Source: Zingiber officinale
Taxonomy: Eukaryota; Streptophyta; Magnoliopsida; Zingiberales; Zingiberaceae
Reading direction: 5' to 3'
Assembly (NCBI RefSeq): GCF_018446385.1
Contig: NW_024589855.1
Location: forward strand, 43,501-107,500
DNA length: 64,000 nt
Under the pieces are notes generated by a model. That model worked only from the letters and a program-made list of their open reading frames with translations. It was not told the origin of the DNA and searched no databases. Below, in pieces: positions 35,516 to 46,434 of the stretch. The position numbers were made by a program, and so were the translations under genes. The first letter of the stretch is position 1, and the number at the start of each line of letters is the position of its first letter.

Positions 35516-35685
35516 AGAGATGAGATCATCTATCTCAAAAATATTATGTTCTCATGTCCCAGTACCGATCGAACGATCTAAATCACATCTCTAAAATGTA
35601 ATGTATATCATGAAAATGTCATAGCTGTACGATCGATATTGAGACATGGGGACATAATATTTTTGGAACAGAGAATCTCATCTCC
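35516..35685. mobile_element. Foldback MITE with ~65-bp arms
   Basis: The arm beginning agagatgagatc and containing caaaaatattatg is inverted at the right end (cataatatttttgg, then gaatctcatctcc). GAGGATA lies directly on both sides (35509-35515 and 35686-35692), suggesting a 7-8-bp target duplication and hence a hAT-like origin. Confidence 0.65.
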
Positions 35686-36377
35686 GAGGATAGACATCTA
35701 CCTCAAGATTAATCAGGTCATCTAAATATCTGATATAAAAAAAATTATGTACAAAGTGAATTGTAATCTTTAGAAAGAAATCTATTTCATTCTAGTTCGG
35801 TAAAAGTCTTTTTCTTTATATTATAATCCATTTACTACCTTAAAAGTAATTAAACAGAGAGTTTAAAGATTTTAAAATGGCAACTACAAATACACAAGTG
35901 TTTACTTCCACGTAAGATTAACAAGTTGTCATTACCACATAATCTAATCCAAAATCCTCAATAATCACCCAAAATAAACAAGGAAAGACGTATAAGATCA
36001 ATATGATTAAATGCCTTAAATTCTATTACAACTTTTAGTATCGATCGTCCACTAACTCCAAATGGTACTCTTCTTAACCTCATTCTCTCTCTCTCTTTTG
36101 TTTTTCTCGCTCCCAAAATTAGTAAATATCAAATTAATAATATAAGCAAAAAAAAAAAAAATCGACTCAATTTTAAGAAAGAGAGAAATTAATTAATGTC
36201 TAATTTTGCCATACCATTTCTCTAAATATAATAATACTTAGCGGTGGCTAATTTGGTCATTTTGGAAGAACATGCCGTTTCCCGTCGCCGTCGTCGTCTT
36301 CTACCAACGGCGGCGGACGGTTCAGTCCACCGGCGAAGTGGGCGGGGGCCACAAGGAACCGCGCGCTCAACAAGTGC

Positions 36378-36405
36378 CACGTGGACTCGCTGCGCATCCT
36401 ATAAA
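36378..36405 (+). promoter_or_regulatory. Waxy core promoter: G-box and TATA box
   Basis: A perfect G-box CACGTG lies at 36378-36383 within ccacgtgg, and a TATA box (tataaa, 36400-36405) follows about 17 bp later. G-boxes bind bZIP and bHLH factors and occur in promoters of starch and ABA-responsive genes; the link to regulation here is inference. Confidence 0.55.
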
Positions 36406-36475
36406 GAGCGACTGAGAACTGAGAAGAAAGGCCACTCCCACTCCCCACGCTCAAATTAAGCTCGATTCCGGAGAG

Positions 36476-36612
36476 GTTTACAGATTAATTTCGATCTCTT
36501 ACTGCATTCTTTTCTTCTTTTTTTTTTCCGATCGTGATTTGTTTCAATTAATTCCGGTTGTGATATGTCTCATGATTCTACATGTATTTTGATCGCTACT
36601 GCATGCATGCAG
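36476..36612 (+). other. Probable leader intron of Waxy
   Basis: The donor gagag/gtttac and the acceptor catgcatgcag/agg fit a 5'-UTR intron. Plant Waxy genes typically have one just before the coding start. The coding ATG lies 20 bp after the acceptor. Confidence 0.5.
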
Positions 36613-36632
36613 AGGTTAATTACTGCACGTCC

Positions 36633-39400
36633 ATGGCGGCAGCAATGGCGTTCCCCCTCACCTTCCAAGGATGCAGATCTCAGACCGCCATGGATTCTCT
36701 TCAGATGAGGTCCATCAACGGCAGGCCACTCGCGCCGCCCTCGTGGCAGCCCAAGAGGGGGCCTCCGGCCACCAAGTCCGGCCCAAGCTCCGTCGTCGTC
36801 TGCGGGAAGGGGATGAACATCGTCTTCGTCGGAGCAGAGATGGCTCCCTGGAGCAAAACCGGCGGCCTCGGAGACGTCCTCGGCGGCCTTCCTCCGGCCA
36901 TGGCTGTAACAATCCGATTCACCACCTGAATAAGAAAAAAAGGCTACCGATCTTTGCATCTCTTCTGAGTCCTCTGTTCTTCCTCATCTTTGTTCAGGCA
37001 AACGGGCACAGAGTCATGACCATTGCTCCTCGATACGATCAGTACTATGATTCCTGGGACACAAGCGTGCTGGTCGATGTAAAAGTCGGTAATCGAATCG
37101 AAAGAGTTCGATACTTCCATTGCTACAAAAGGGGAGTCGACAGGGTGTTTGTCGATCACCCTCTGTTCCTCGCAAAGGTTCTTCATCTTCCTTGCTCTGT
37201 TTGATCTCCAATTGCCTGATCAATCACACTTCTGATCATTCTTTGTATATATTGCTCAAGGTCTGGGGCCAAACCGGCGGCAAGCTATACGGCCCTACGG
37301 CCGGAACCGACTTTGAAGACAACCAGCAAAGATTCAGCCTTTTCTGTCAGGTCGGGCAATCGAATTCGAGAAGCTAAAAATTTGCAACTTGTTCTTCAAA
37401 GGATCAGGATCACTTTGTTAATTTCTGACAATTGCCATGGATGAGTTTTTTCAGGCAGCTTTGTTGGCTCCAAAGGTCCTTCATCTCAATAACAGCAAGT
37501 ACTACTCTGGGCCTTACGGTATGCGGTTCGGTTCGATCGTATCGTGATTTTTTTTTTTAAATTTTCCTCCCGCCAATACTCACTGCTTCCTTTTCCCGGT
37601 CCTTCGCGAATAGGGGAGGATGTCATTTTCGTCGCAAACGATTGGCACACCGGTCCTCTTCCTTGCTACTTGAAGAGCATGTACCAATCACAAGGGATCT
37701 ACATGAATGCTAAGGTAAAGAGTTAAAGAGTTTAGTTTGGCTTGAAATTTGTTGTTGTTGTTGTTGTTGTTGTTAGTTAGTTGATGATTGAGATTGATTT
37801 TCTACTTCGATTTCCAGGTTGCTTTCTGCATTCATAACATCGTCTACCAGGGTCGATTCGCTTTCTCAGACTATGAAATCCTCAATCTGCCCGAGAGATT
37901 TAAGTCCTCTTTCGAATTCACCGATGGGTATGTAAGCCGCCGTGTAATCTCATTTCGATATCGGGTGTTCTTCGATGGAGACTCGAACGGTGTTTGGAAA
38001 TGTTTCAGGCATAAGAACCCGGTGAAAGGTAGGAAGATCAATTGGATGAAGGCTGGGATCATAGAATGTGACAAAGCAGTCACTGTGAGTCCCTACTACG
38101 CGCAAGAACTCGTTTCAGGAGAAGAGCGAGGAGTCGAATTGAACAACATTCTTCGCGCCAAAGGCATCGGCGGAATCACGAACGGGATGGACATCAACGA
38201 GTGGAATCCGTCGACCGACAAATACATCACCGCAAAATTCGATGCCACCACCGTGAGAGGACTCTCCGAAACCAATATGTGTTTCTTCACCCCAAAGACC
38301 ACACAAACTCACTCACCCAAACTTCATTTCAGGCAATGCGAGCAAAGCCAGTGAACAAGGAAGCTTTACAAGCCGAAGTAGGATTGCCGGTCGACCGAAA
38401 CATCCCTCTCATCGCCTTCTGCGGGAGATTAGAAGAGCAGAAAGGATCAGATATCTTCGCGGCGGCTATTCCCGAATTCATCAATGAGAATGTCCAAGTG
38501 ATAGTGCTTGTAAGATGCATCAAACCCCCCAAACTCAGCTGAATTCTTTTCGAAATTCATCTGCGAGAGTTGTTCCTAATTCGGCTAACTTTTACAGGGA
38601 ACCGGCAAGGGGAAGATGGAGAGGGAGCTCGCCCAACTCGAAGCCAAGTACCCGAACAAAGTGAGAGCTCATATGAAGTTCAATGTTCCTTTGGCACATC
38701 TGATCATGGCAGGAGCCGATCTTCTTGCTATCACAAGCAGATTTGAGCCTTGTGGCCTCATTCAATTCCAAGGCATGAGATATGGAGTTGTATGTCTCTC
38801 CTCTTTTTCTCGATTTCCTTCCTTCGGTTTCGATCATCTTCTATCGATCTAAAATTTCGATACGATGCAGCCATCGATATGTGCCTCTACCGGTGGACTT
38901 GTCGACACGGTGAGAGATGGAATCACCGGGTTTCATATGGGTGTCTTCAGTGCCAATGTAACCAACCATCTATTTGAATGCTTTCCTTTTTTCTACATGA
39001 GTTCACATCGTCTAACGGAGCATTTTTGGTACGTCTTCTAGTGTGATTATGTCGATAAAGATGATGTTTGAAGGGTCGTGGAAGCCGTGAGGAGGGCCCT
39101 TGCCGTCTACCAAACGCCTATGTTCGCGCGAATGATAACGAATTGCATGAACCAAGATCTTTCCTGGAAGGTGAGGAACCTAACACTACTAACAGAGGAA
39201 GTTTGGTGGTATATGTATGATCGGTGCGACGTTAATTGTCGATCGGCTGATTGTTTCAGGGGCCGGCGAAGAGGTGGGAGGAGTTCCTGCTCGGCTTGGG
39301 GGCAAGTGGAAGTGAGCAAGGATTCGACGGGGAGGAAATTGCTCCTCTCGCAAAGGAAAATGTGGCTGCTCCTACTCCTCGAGAGCTGATTCGAGTCTAG
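36633..39400 (+). CDS. GBSS: Granule-bound starch synthase (GBSS/Waxy), with an in-frame stop in exon 11
   Basis: The family transfers glucose from ADP-glucose to growing amylose chains on starch granules in plastids. Twelve coding exons fit: 36633-36905, 36998-37177, 37261-37350, 37455-37518, 37614-37714, 37818-37927, 38009-38252, 38333-38509, 38598-38789, 38871-38957, 39042-39170 and 39260-39400. All have GT-AG introns, and they total 1788 nt (595 codons plus stop). Seen in the protein: a plastid transit peptide (about 1-55), the GT5 ADP-glucose motif KTGGL at 75-79 ([15 protein letters not shown]), NDWHTG, the stretch [40 protein letters not shown] and the second motif STGGL at 483-487. 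In exon 11 codon 516 is TGA (39069-39071, ...DKDDV stop RVVEAV...). Reading continues in frame through well-conserved C-terminal sequence ([37 protein letters not shown]). As written the product is 515 aa, about 79 short. Exon structure and all splice sites are otherwise intact. It may be a recent null allele, a decaying duplicate or a sequence error. Confidence 0.93.
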
Positions 39401-39530
39401 TTCGAATTGGGCTCGATGTGGCATGTGATGTGTGAGATATAAAACACTACTTGCTCAGAGTTTGTGTGCTACTACTGCTTGTGGTTACAACTACATTGCT
39501 GAATAAAGAGCTATGAATGATGTTGTATCG
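39401..39530 (+). terminator. Waxy 3' UTR with polyadenylation signal
   Basis: AATAAA lies at about 39502-39507, roughly 100 bp after the stop codon, in the expected orientation. Confidence 0.5.
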
Positions 39531-39822
39531 AGTTTGTTTTGCTGATACGAAAGAATTGACACAAAAAGGTGCTAACCCTAAACCCTACACAACTTGGTCT
39601 ACGAAACCACAACAGTTACAACTATCCGAACTAGATATATAGGCGACAAGCAACCCCACCCGATTTACACCTGTAATTATTTAATAACTTGATCAAAAAT
39701 TAAAAGAGGGTCTGCTAAATGTTAAAGTAAATAATTTCTTTTTAGTTCAACTTGATGAAAAATATTGCTTATATAAAGAATTTTTAAAAAACTTATTCTT
39801 TTTATTTTTATCTCCTGATAAG

Positions 39823-40226
39823 AAATAATATTGAGAGCCTCCACTCGTGTCCTAGCTCGTCTAGATTCGCTTCAATTGCTTGTCTTTTACCCTCAGCTCC
39901 ACTTAAATTAGCTTCAGCTATTTCAAGAGCTTGTTGAGTTTCTTACGGATCAATGTTAGTACTTATTTCCGCATCATTTTCTAAAATAGTGATTTCATTA
40001 TTACCTATTCTAGTAAAACCACCCATCAGAGCCACCGTTAATCATTGGTCGTTGTTAAGGCGTATTCTCAAAAGACCTATATCTACCATCGTTGCAATAG
40101 GGGCATGGTTTGGTAATACGCCAATTTGACCACTATTAATAGATAAAATGATTTATTTCACTTATAAATCTCAAATAATTCAATTAGGAGTCTGTACACA
40201 AAGATCTATAAAATTGCATTTGCATG
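39823..40226 (-). pseudogene. atpE: Nuclear fragment of plastid atpE (ATP synthase epsilon)
   Basis: On the minus strand the translation follows plastid AtpE almost end to end. It reads LCVQTPN near the start, then [49 protein letters not shown], the NDAE and IDP blocks, EIAEANL and, after a frame change, RRARTRVEALNIIS at the C-terminus. There are stops near the N-terminus, one in the PQEA-like region and one indel. It is plastid DNA transferred to the nucleus (a NUPT), too damaged to work. The left edge is near 39823; whether the 40226-40290 part is plastid-derived is unclear. Confidence 0.85.
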
Positions 40227-40290
40227 GTTGATTTAGGAATAATCTTCTTATTATCTTATGAATCTTTTGCATTTTCAATTGATTCATAAA

Positions 40291-41117
40291 TGATCCTGTC
40301 CAAAAAGCATGAGGATGGTTGCCGGGGATGTGGCCGCTAGGTTGACGGCGTGTAGACTGCTCTTTTGCTCTGTACCACAACAAACGTCAGTGTCGAACTG
40401 GGGAAGGGGTCCCCAGCGGTGGCCCTCCGGCGCTCAAGTCAATGACCGGAAAAATGGAAGGAGGTGAGGGAACAGTGAAACACAAGCGTGAATAGTGAAT
40501 TTTGCGTACCTTCGTCGATGCTTGGCCCCCCCCCCCCCCCCCCCTCCCCCTTTATATAGAGCTCATGTAGTTTGCGAGCTCACTTCCTAAGATAAGCACA
40601 CTTTCCCAAGTTTCCTATGAAAAGACCAAACAGTCAAGTGTTCCTGACACCATATCTTAACAGGGCGCGCATATCCTCTGACATGACACTGGAAGCTTCC
40701 ACCGCACGATCTGTCTATCTACCTTGCTGGTGTCAGCGACACTAACTCCCAAAATGATATGGGAGTGCTCTCCTACTCGGTCGAGCGGGGTAGCCGCTCG
40801 GCGGAGCTTAAGACACCCTGTAGTCGTCCTGTCAATATCCAGCAAGCGGCCGAGCGGGGGGAGTTGCTCGGTACAATGTAGTTCCATTTCAGGAGAATCT
40901 GCAACTCGCCAAGTGGGGGTAGTTGCTCGGTCGGGCATCGCTCGAGTTTCCATGGAGAGTCTGTTGTTAGTTCGTTCGGCTATTGTGGGCGGGCTCCTTG
41001 GCCACTTGAGCTGATCGTTCGGCTACAACGACCGACTCTTTGACTTTGACCTCGACATTGGTGATTGTCGTCATCTTTGACCCGAATTGCATGGGCCCCT
41101 CCCATACCATCGCATCA
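40291..41117 (-). repeat. Gypsy LTR (Tat-type element), 3' LTR by orientation
   Basis: It starts TGATCCTGTCC, as the other Gypsy LTRs here do, and ends CGCATCA at 41117. The end is confirmed by the truncated LTR copy at 60850-61078, which stops at the same bases. Directly outside lies a purine-tract-type sequence (minus strand GAGAGAGGCTTG) and the phrase tctgactgactgg, both shared with 29781 onward. It contains a run of about 20 C at 40530-40550. Its partner LTR was not found. Confidence 0.75.
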
Positions 41118-41787
41118 CAAGCCTCTCTCTTAAGTCTAGTCGAAGAAGGCTGAAATCTGACTGACTGGATAAGTAATGCGTGAGGTGGCCTCATGCTGAT
41201 CGGACATCATTTGGCTGCCGTTCAGACCACTATTATCTTACCCTTCTTTTGTTGCCTGTCCATCATGTCAATCAGCGTCTTACATCGGAAGCTGATCGAG
41301 AGGCCTGACGAGTATACTTGTACAAAATTCTGCGCAGGGCTTTGTGGCTGAGCGCCCGTTGATAAGAGCTGACGTCACCTTCGTTTACTGGGAATTTACG
41401 CAAATCTTCCGTCAAGATGGTCAATTTTGCCGCCCATATCCCTTAATTACGCCTCATTAATTTTTCCTATGATGTGCTGCCACGTGTCTTATTCCTACTG
41501 CCGCACGCTTAACGTGACAGACGGATATCCGCTGGTGATGTGACAGATGTCTTTTCAAATTTTACGTTCGGATCACTCTCTCACTCTTTATGCCCTCGAT
41601 CGGACGGCTGGCAGTGGTCGCGCGGTGGGCCTTATAAGCCCCTTCCTTGCCGCTTTCTTCCCTTCACGCTTTCTCCTCCCCTGTGCGACTATGTAGCTTC
41701 CATCTTCTCCGATGACTTCGTCGGCAATCTCTTCGGTGACTTCTCTCCGTAAGCTTTATCACCTCTTCTCTTATTTCATCATTTCCG

Positions 41788-43178
41788 ATGGCTAGCTCTT
41801 CTCAGCCTCCTATTTTTGTCCCAGGGGTCTGGTATACCTCGACCGAATTGAAATTTCCTAGGGATGAGCTAGAAAATCTAAGATCTTTTTACCATTTCCC
41901 TTTTGATCTTCAAATCGCTGCTCCTTCCGCTTTTGATCGACCCTACGGACCCCCTGAGGGTTTCGTGACTTTCTTTAGGGACCAGTTTCACGTCGACCTT
42001 CATTTTCCCGTTCACCCCTTTATTTCTTCTGTTTGTAAGTACTTCCGCATTTCCCTTAATCAGTTGGTGGCGAACTCCTTTCGGTTGTTGTGCGGGGTTG
42101 TTGCGTTGTTCAGCCTGCACGACATCCCTTTGACACCCTAGGTCTCCCATTATTTCTATTAACCTAGATTGTCTGACTCGGGGACTTTTTTCTTTCAAGC
42201 CCGAGTGGGCTCCGTCTATTTGAAAAAATGCCGACCTACAACAAGCATTGGAAGGAGCATTACTTCTTTATTCGCTTCCCCGTATGGCCCAAGTTCTAGA
42301 CCCGTTGGCAAACGGAGTTGATGGCTCCTCCGGAGTTGACTAAGTACCGCAACCGTTCGGACTACCTCGAAGTAGCTTCCCTCCTGGTCGATCAGAAATA
42401 CGACATCCACAAGCTATTGCTTGAGGGGGTGTTGTACATCTTTGGGCTGAGTCGATCCGCTCGTGGCTGTCGTCCGGTCTAGGTATGCCCTTTCCTCTCC
42501 TTGTCTTTGAATCTAATTGATTTTTTTTATTTCATAGCATGAGTCATGTTGAAGGCACGTCTGGCCGGCAAGAGCAATCTCTCGGATTCGCAGATCAACA
42601 ACACTGTCGACGAGGAGCTGGCGAGCCGCGGTCGACACCAGGTCGGCCCTGCGGACGAGACGCCGATTAGCGCAGAAGGGACTCACGAGCAATTAATTGA
42701 AGAGGGGGCGAACCAGAACTTGGCGTCCGAGGATTTGGCCACTTCTGCGAACCCAACTGCCGAATGGCAGTTCGTGACGCCGGTCTTACCGCTTTCGGAC
42801 TCGGCGGGATCTGGGGAGCCACTGAGACACCGCAAGAGGCGACGAGAGGATGACTCCTCTTACTCGGTGACCTCCGTCGTTCGAGCTCCCATCGCCAGTC
42901 CGCTGGCATCTGCTGAGCGGATAGAGATGGTTCCACCTGCTGATCATGGACTCATGGCTCTCCAACCATCGATGCCCTCCGAACGGACACCGTCGTTATC
43001 CGAGCTGCCAGCGTGGACTATTTGTGCACCCCCGATTGTCTTCGCACCTGCAGTCTCACCGAGGGTTCAACTTTCCTCCATCCGGCTGGCAGACAAACCT
43101 GTAGACAAGTCGGGGGGCAAGGTGATTTTCGAGCCTTCAGGTTTAAGCAGCCGGAGGCACAAACCACGACCATTCACC
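41788..43178 (+). pseudogene. Antisense extra ORF of a Tat-type Gypsy element (PF04195-like)
   Basis: The first frame (41788-42141) starts MASSSQPPIFVPGVWY and contains FHVDLHFPVHPFISSVCKYF and LNQLVANSFRLLCG, the pattern of the plant family called putative gypsy-type transposon (PF04195). Homology resumes in shifted frames (KHWKEHYFFIRFPVWPKF near 42235-42300; RNRSDYLEVASLLVDQKYD after it). It then passes a possible intron with GT-AG ends (about 42482-42538) and continues in a 211-codon frame at 42546-43181 rich in Ser, Pro and acidic residues. It runs opposite to the element's gag-pol strand, between pol and the 3' LTR, as reported for additional ORFs of the Tat group. The protein's role is unknown. 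The gene is broken by stops and then cut by the Copia LTR. Confidence 0.65.
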
Positions 43179-45191
43179 TGATGGTGCGGGAAGCATCAGA
43201 CGATCAAACTTCTATTTTGATAATGGAAAAGGGATCAAAGTTAAGGTTAATTGTTATCTAACAAGCTTGAATGAGCTTGCAGGAAAAGTCCTAAGTATTC
43301 TTAGGCAAAAGACCTAGTTGCAGTTAGGTAGGTGGAAAACCCTAGGGGTGGTAACCCTAGGTCCTAGGAGGCGGTAACCCTAGGCGGAAAGTCTTGATGG
43401 GTCGAGTGCTTTGAGCAAAAACCCTAGAGTCAGGGACTCTAGGTGAAAGTCCTGGTGGTCGCGAACCAGGTGTAAGACTGAATGGGTCGTGGAGCGAGCA
43501 TTCGGCAGAAAGTCCTGAAGCCTTGGGTGCTGAGCAAAAGTCCAGTTGGTTTGGAGGATCGGTCTGGCAACAGGTAAACTCTCCTGAGAGGAGTAGATGA
43601 GGACGCGTTCCCTGGTGAGGGAACAGTAGGCGTCGGTTCGACCTAGGGTTTCTGGAGGAAATCAAAATTCAGAACCGGACAGTCCGGAGGTTGTCAAAAA
43701 CTGTTTTACTTAATAAATTACTGTTTATTCTAACTCTGTTGTAGGGTTAAGATTCGACCTTTATCGGTCAACCGAACAACAGGATCGATCGACCGAATCT
43801 TAGTACAGCAGGATCAGATTTCCAGAGATCAAGTCGGGTTCGATTGAGGGATCGGTCGACCGAACCTTGGGATAAGTCGACCGAACCGTGGATAAGAGGT
43901 GACGTGGTTGAGCTAAGTTGATCAGACCAGATGAGCTGGGAATCGGTGGATGGAACGACGGGATCGGTCGACCGAACGAAGAAAGTCTATCTTGCAGGAT
44001 CGAAAAGAATTTAGATATCTCCACAATGACATGATATTGTCCACTTTGGGCCTAGGCCCTCATGCCTTTTCTCTTGGGCTCTCCCCAAAATGCCTCATAG
44101 CAATGGAGATATCTTTCTCTTTATAAACTCATGATCTTTCCCATGTGTTTTCAATGTAGAACTATGTTTACAACCTTACAACCCCAACAATCCCCCCTCA
44201 AACAAATGACCACAGGCTTCCCATGTCCGATCCTCGACCCACCAGGTCTTCCTGCCCCTCGGTCCACCCGACCTACTAGGACTTCCTTTCCTAGTCGCAA
44301 CTAGGACTTCTTGCCTGGTTCTGGTCCTCTTGATCCAAACATAGGAGCCCAAACTTTCTTTATTCGAGGTCAATATTGTACCCACATAGCACAATCAGAC
44401 CATAGCTCTTGTGCACTGTCGACGGTTAAACCTTCTGGCAGTCCGGTCTCTAATACCAATTGTAGGATCGAAAAGAATTTAGATATCTCCACAATGACAT
44501 GATATTACCCACTTTGGGCCTAGACCCTCATGGCTTTGCTCTTGGGCTCTCCCCAAAAGGTCTCATACCAATGGAGATATCTTTCTCTTTATAAACCTAT
44601 AATTTTTCCCATGTATTTTTAATGTGGGACTATATTTGCAACCTTGCAACCCCAACATATCCAAGCAACATAACCGGGAGGCGGATTGATTCAGGCGGGA
44701 TCGGTTGACCGATCAGGAGGATTGGTCGACTGATCGAAGGCTAGTCAAATCCTGATCCCAGGGTAAGCGGATCTGGATCAGCCTCAAGTCTACTTTAAAA
44801 TGGAGTCTCGGCCAACACTTCAAGCACACCAAAACCAGAACAACTTGTGCTCCTGTGTGTTGCTCCAAACGCTTCAACAACGCTCTGCTGTTCCGATAAT
44901 CGACGACTACTTCCATCATCTTTGTATTGTCGGTATTCTTTATTTAATACTTGTACTTACTTATATATCTGTAAAGTTTACTCGAGCTTATAGTAATTGT
45001 CCATCGAAAGTACTCTCACGTGCGAGCTTTGGAGTAAGAGTCGTCACAGGCTCCGAACCAAGTAAATCTCAGTGTTTGTGTGTCTTTGCTTCTTTCTTAT
45101 TTCCGCTGCATATCTTTGATCGAGTTTTCTGAGAAATGAACGAATTAGCCACGAGCTCTATTCACCCCCCCTTGTGCTTTTCAGTCCTACA
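43179..45191 (+). repeat. SIRE-like Copia LTR, containing a nested TRIM
   Basis: The right end (tcctaca, 45191) is followed by TGGTATCAAAGC at 45194-45205, a primer site for initiator methionine tRNA. The left end is placed at TGATGGTGCGGG but could be a few bases away. Without the TRIM the LTR is about 1.34 kb. It carries at least six copies of near-palindromic ggatcggtcgaccgaac-like sequence between 43765 and 44740. Confidence 0.75.
43993..44657 (-). mobile_element. Complete TRIM (miniature LTR retrotransposon), 665 bp
   Basis: Two 197-bp direct repeats (43993-44189 and 44461-44657) read on the minus strand TGTTGGGGTTG... to ...CGATCCTACA. Beside the right repeat is a primer site (minus TTGGTATTAGAG), and beside the left one a polypurine tract (minus TTTGAGGGGGGAT). 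The 271-bp core is non-coding. Target duplications tatct (43988-43992) and tatcc (44658-44662) flank it. The LTR text (cccaaagtgg, ctccattggta) is of a widespread plant TRIM type. Confidence 0.9.
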
Positions 45192-45193
45192 AT

Positions 45194-45545
45194 TGGTATC
45201 AAAGCGGGGTCGCTTCGAATCGGTGAAACCACCATTCAAGCAATTTTTTTGTGGTATTATTTTTTTTTTTCGAATTCAATCGGAATTGGTATAGTTGTCT
45301 TATTCCGATTGTTTTATCGCAATCAAGAGCTTTTCGCTTCTTGAAGTCGGTGCAAACACCACTCAAGTTCTTATTATAATTTTTCTCGCATTACTAATCC
45401 AAGACTAAGTCTTGATACAGTTGTTGTTCTTTTTCTTTATGTGTGAGATTCTTTTCAATGGTCCATCAAGAAGGGTACAACACAGCTCGCCCAATTCTCT
45501 TCTCCAGCGAAAACTTCGATTACTGGAAGGGTCGTGGCGATCGGC
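45194..45545 (+). pseudogene. SIRE-like Copia leader and start of gag, truncated
   Basis: After the primer site and a 250-bp leader, an ATG at 45458 gives MVHQEGYNTARPILFSSENF followed by DYWKGR, a typical SIRE/Maximus gag start. Homology stops after about 28 codons, where Gypsy sequence follows, so the rest of the Copia element has been deleted or exchanged. Confidence 0.7.
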
Positions 45546-45589
45546 GATGATACCCTCGCAACACTGGTCGACTATCGATCGGTGTCAGA

Positions 45590-46300
45590 TCGTAACAATC
45601 ATGCGTGTTGTGCGTGGTCGACTGGTGGAACGAACAGAACATTGGTGTCCACCTCTTTCCCTTGAAGGATTTTGGTCGGCTAATTTCGCCATGTTGCACC
45701 GCATGCGTCCGGTGCTCTTGGTGTTGTACTTCTCCCGATTGGGGCCCCTTTAGCGGTTGGTGATTAGTGGGTGATTACCGTTCGGGTGTCGAGGTCGGCT
45801 CGTTATGCGTTTCTCCTTTTCTGGCTGCCTAAGCCTCTTCCACATTTATGTACTTCGTAGCTCTCCTTTGTAAGTTGTCGAAGTCCCTAAGCGACCTTCG
45901 AATGAGAGATGGAAAGAACTCTCCTTCGACGAGTCCTTGGGTGAAGGCTTTTACTAATATCTCCAAGGAGACCGTTGGAATATCGATAGCGACCTGGTTG
46001 CATCGCTTGATGTAGGCCCTCAATGCTTTCTTGGGCCCTTGTTTCATCGCGAATAGATTCACGCTAGTTTTTTGGTAGTGGTGGCTGCTAGAGAAGTGGT
46101 GTAAGAATGTCGCTCGGAAATCTTTGAAGTTGTGGATTGATCCGATCGGCAGTTGCTGGAAACAATCTTGTGTTGATCCGGACAACGTTGTGAAGAAGAC
46201 CCTGCATTTCACTCCGTCGGTGTATTGGTGGAGTGTGGTCGCGTTATCAAATTTGGCCAAATGATCGTCCTTGGCCACAACAAGCTCCACCTTCAAGAGA
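45590..46300 (-). pseudogene. Tat-type Gypsy gag fragment
   Basis: The open frame 45829-46296 (155 aa) is a clear relative of the gag at 2874-4289: FDNATTLHQYTDGVKCRVFF, LSGSTQ, FLHHFSSSHHYQKTSVNLFA, AFTQGLVEGEFFPSLI and INVEEA. The Cys/His-knuckle region continues to about 45590 in broken frames. It may belong to the same element as the LTR at 40291 and the antisense ORF; pol and the 5' LTR are missing. Confidence 0.75.
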
Positions 46301-46434
46301 GAAAAACAGGTTTAAAAACTCAAACCTATTCTTAGATTAAAAACTTCAAATCTCACCTACACAATCATAAAAAAAAAAATTTAATGAGGTTTTTTAATTT
46401 TTCAAACCTTTGACAAAACTTGCAAATGCTTTGA

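Noticed and set aside
39042-39080. Alternative acceptor to splice out the TGA in the Waxy gene
   Set aside because: The next AG (39072-39073) gives the wrong phase with the exon 10 donor, and residues CDYVDKDDV match the family pattern before the stop.
41540-41752. A 70-codon frame upstream of the antisense ORF
   Set aside because: It shows no homology and looks like leader sequence of the antisense gene.
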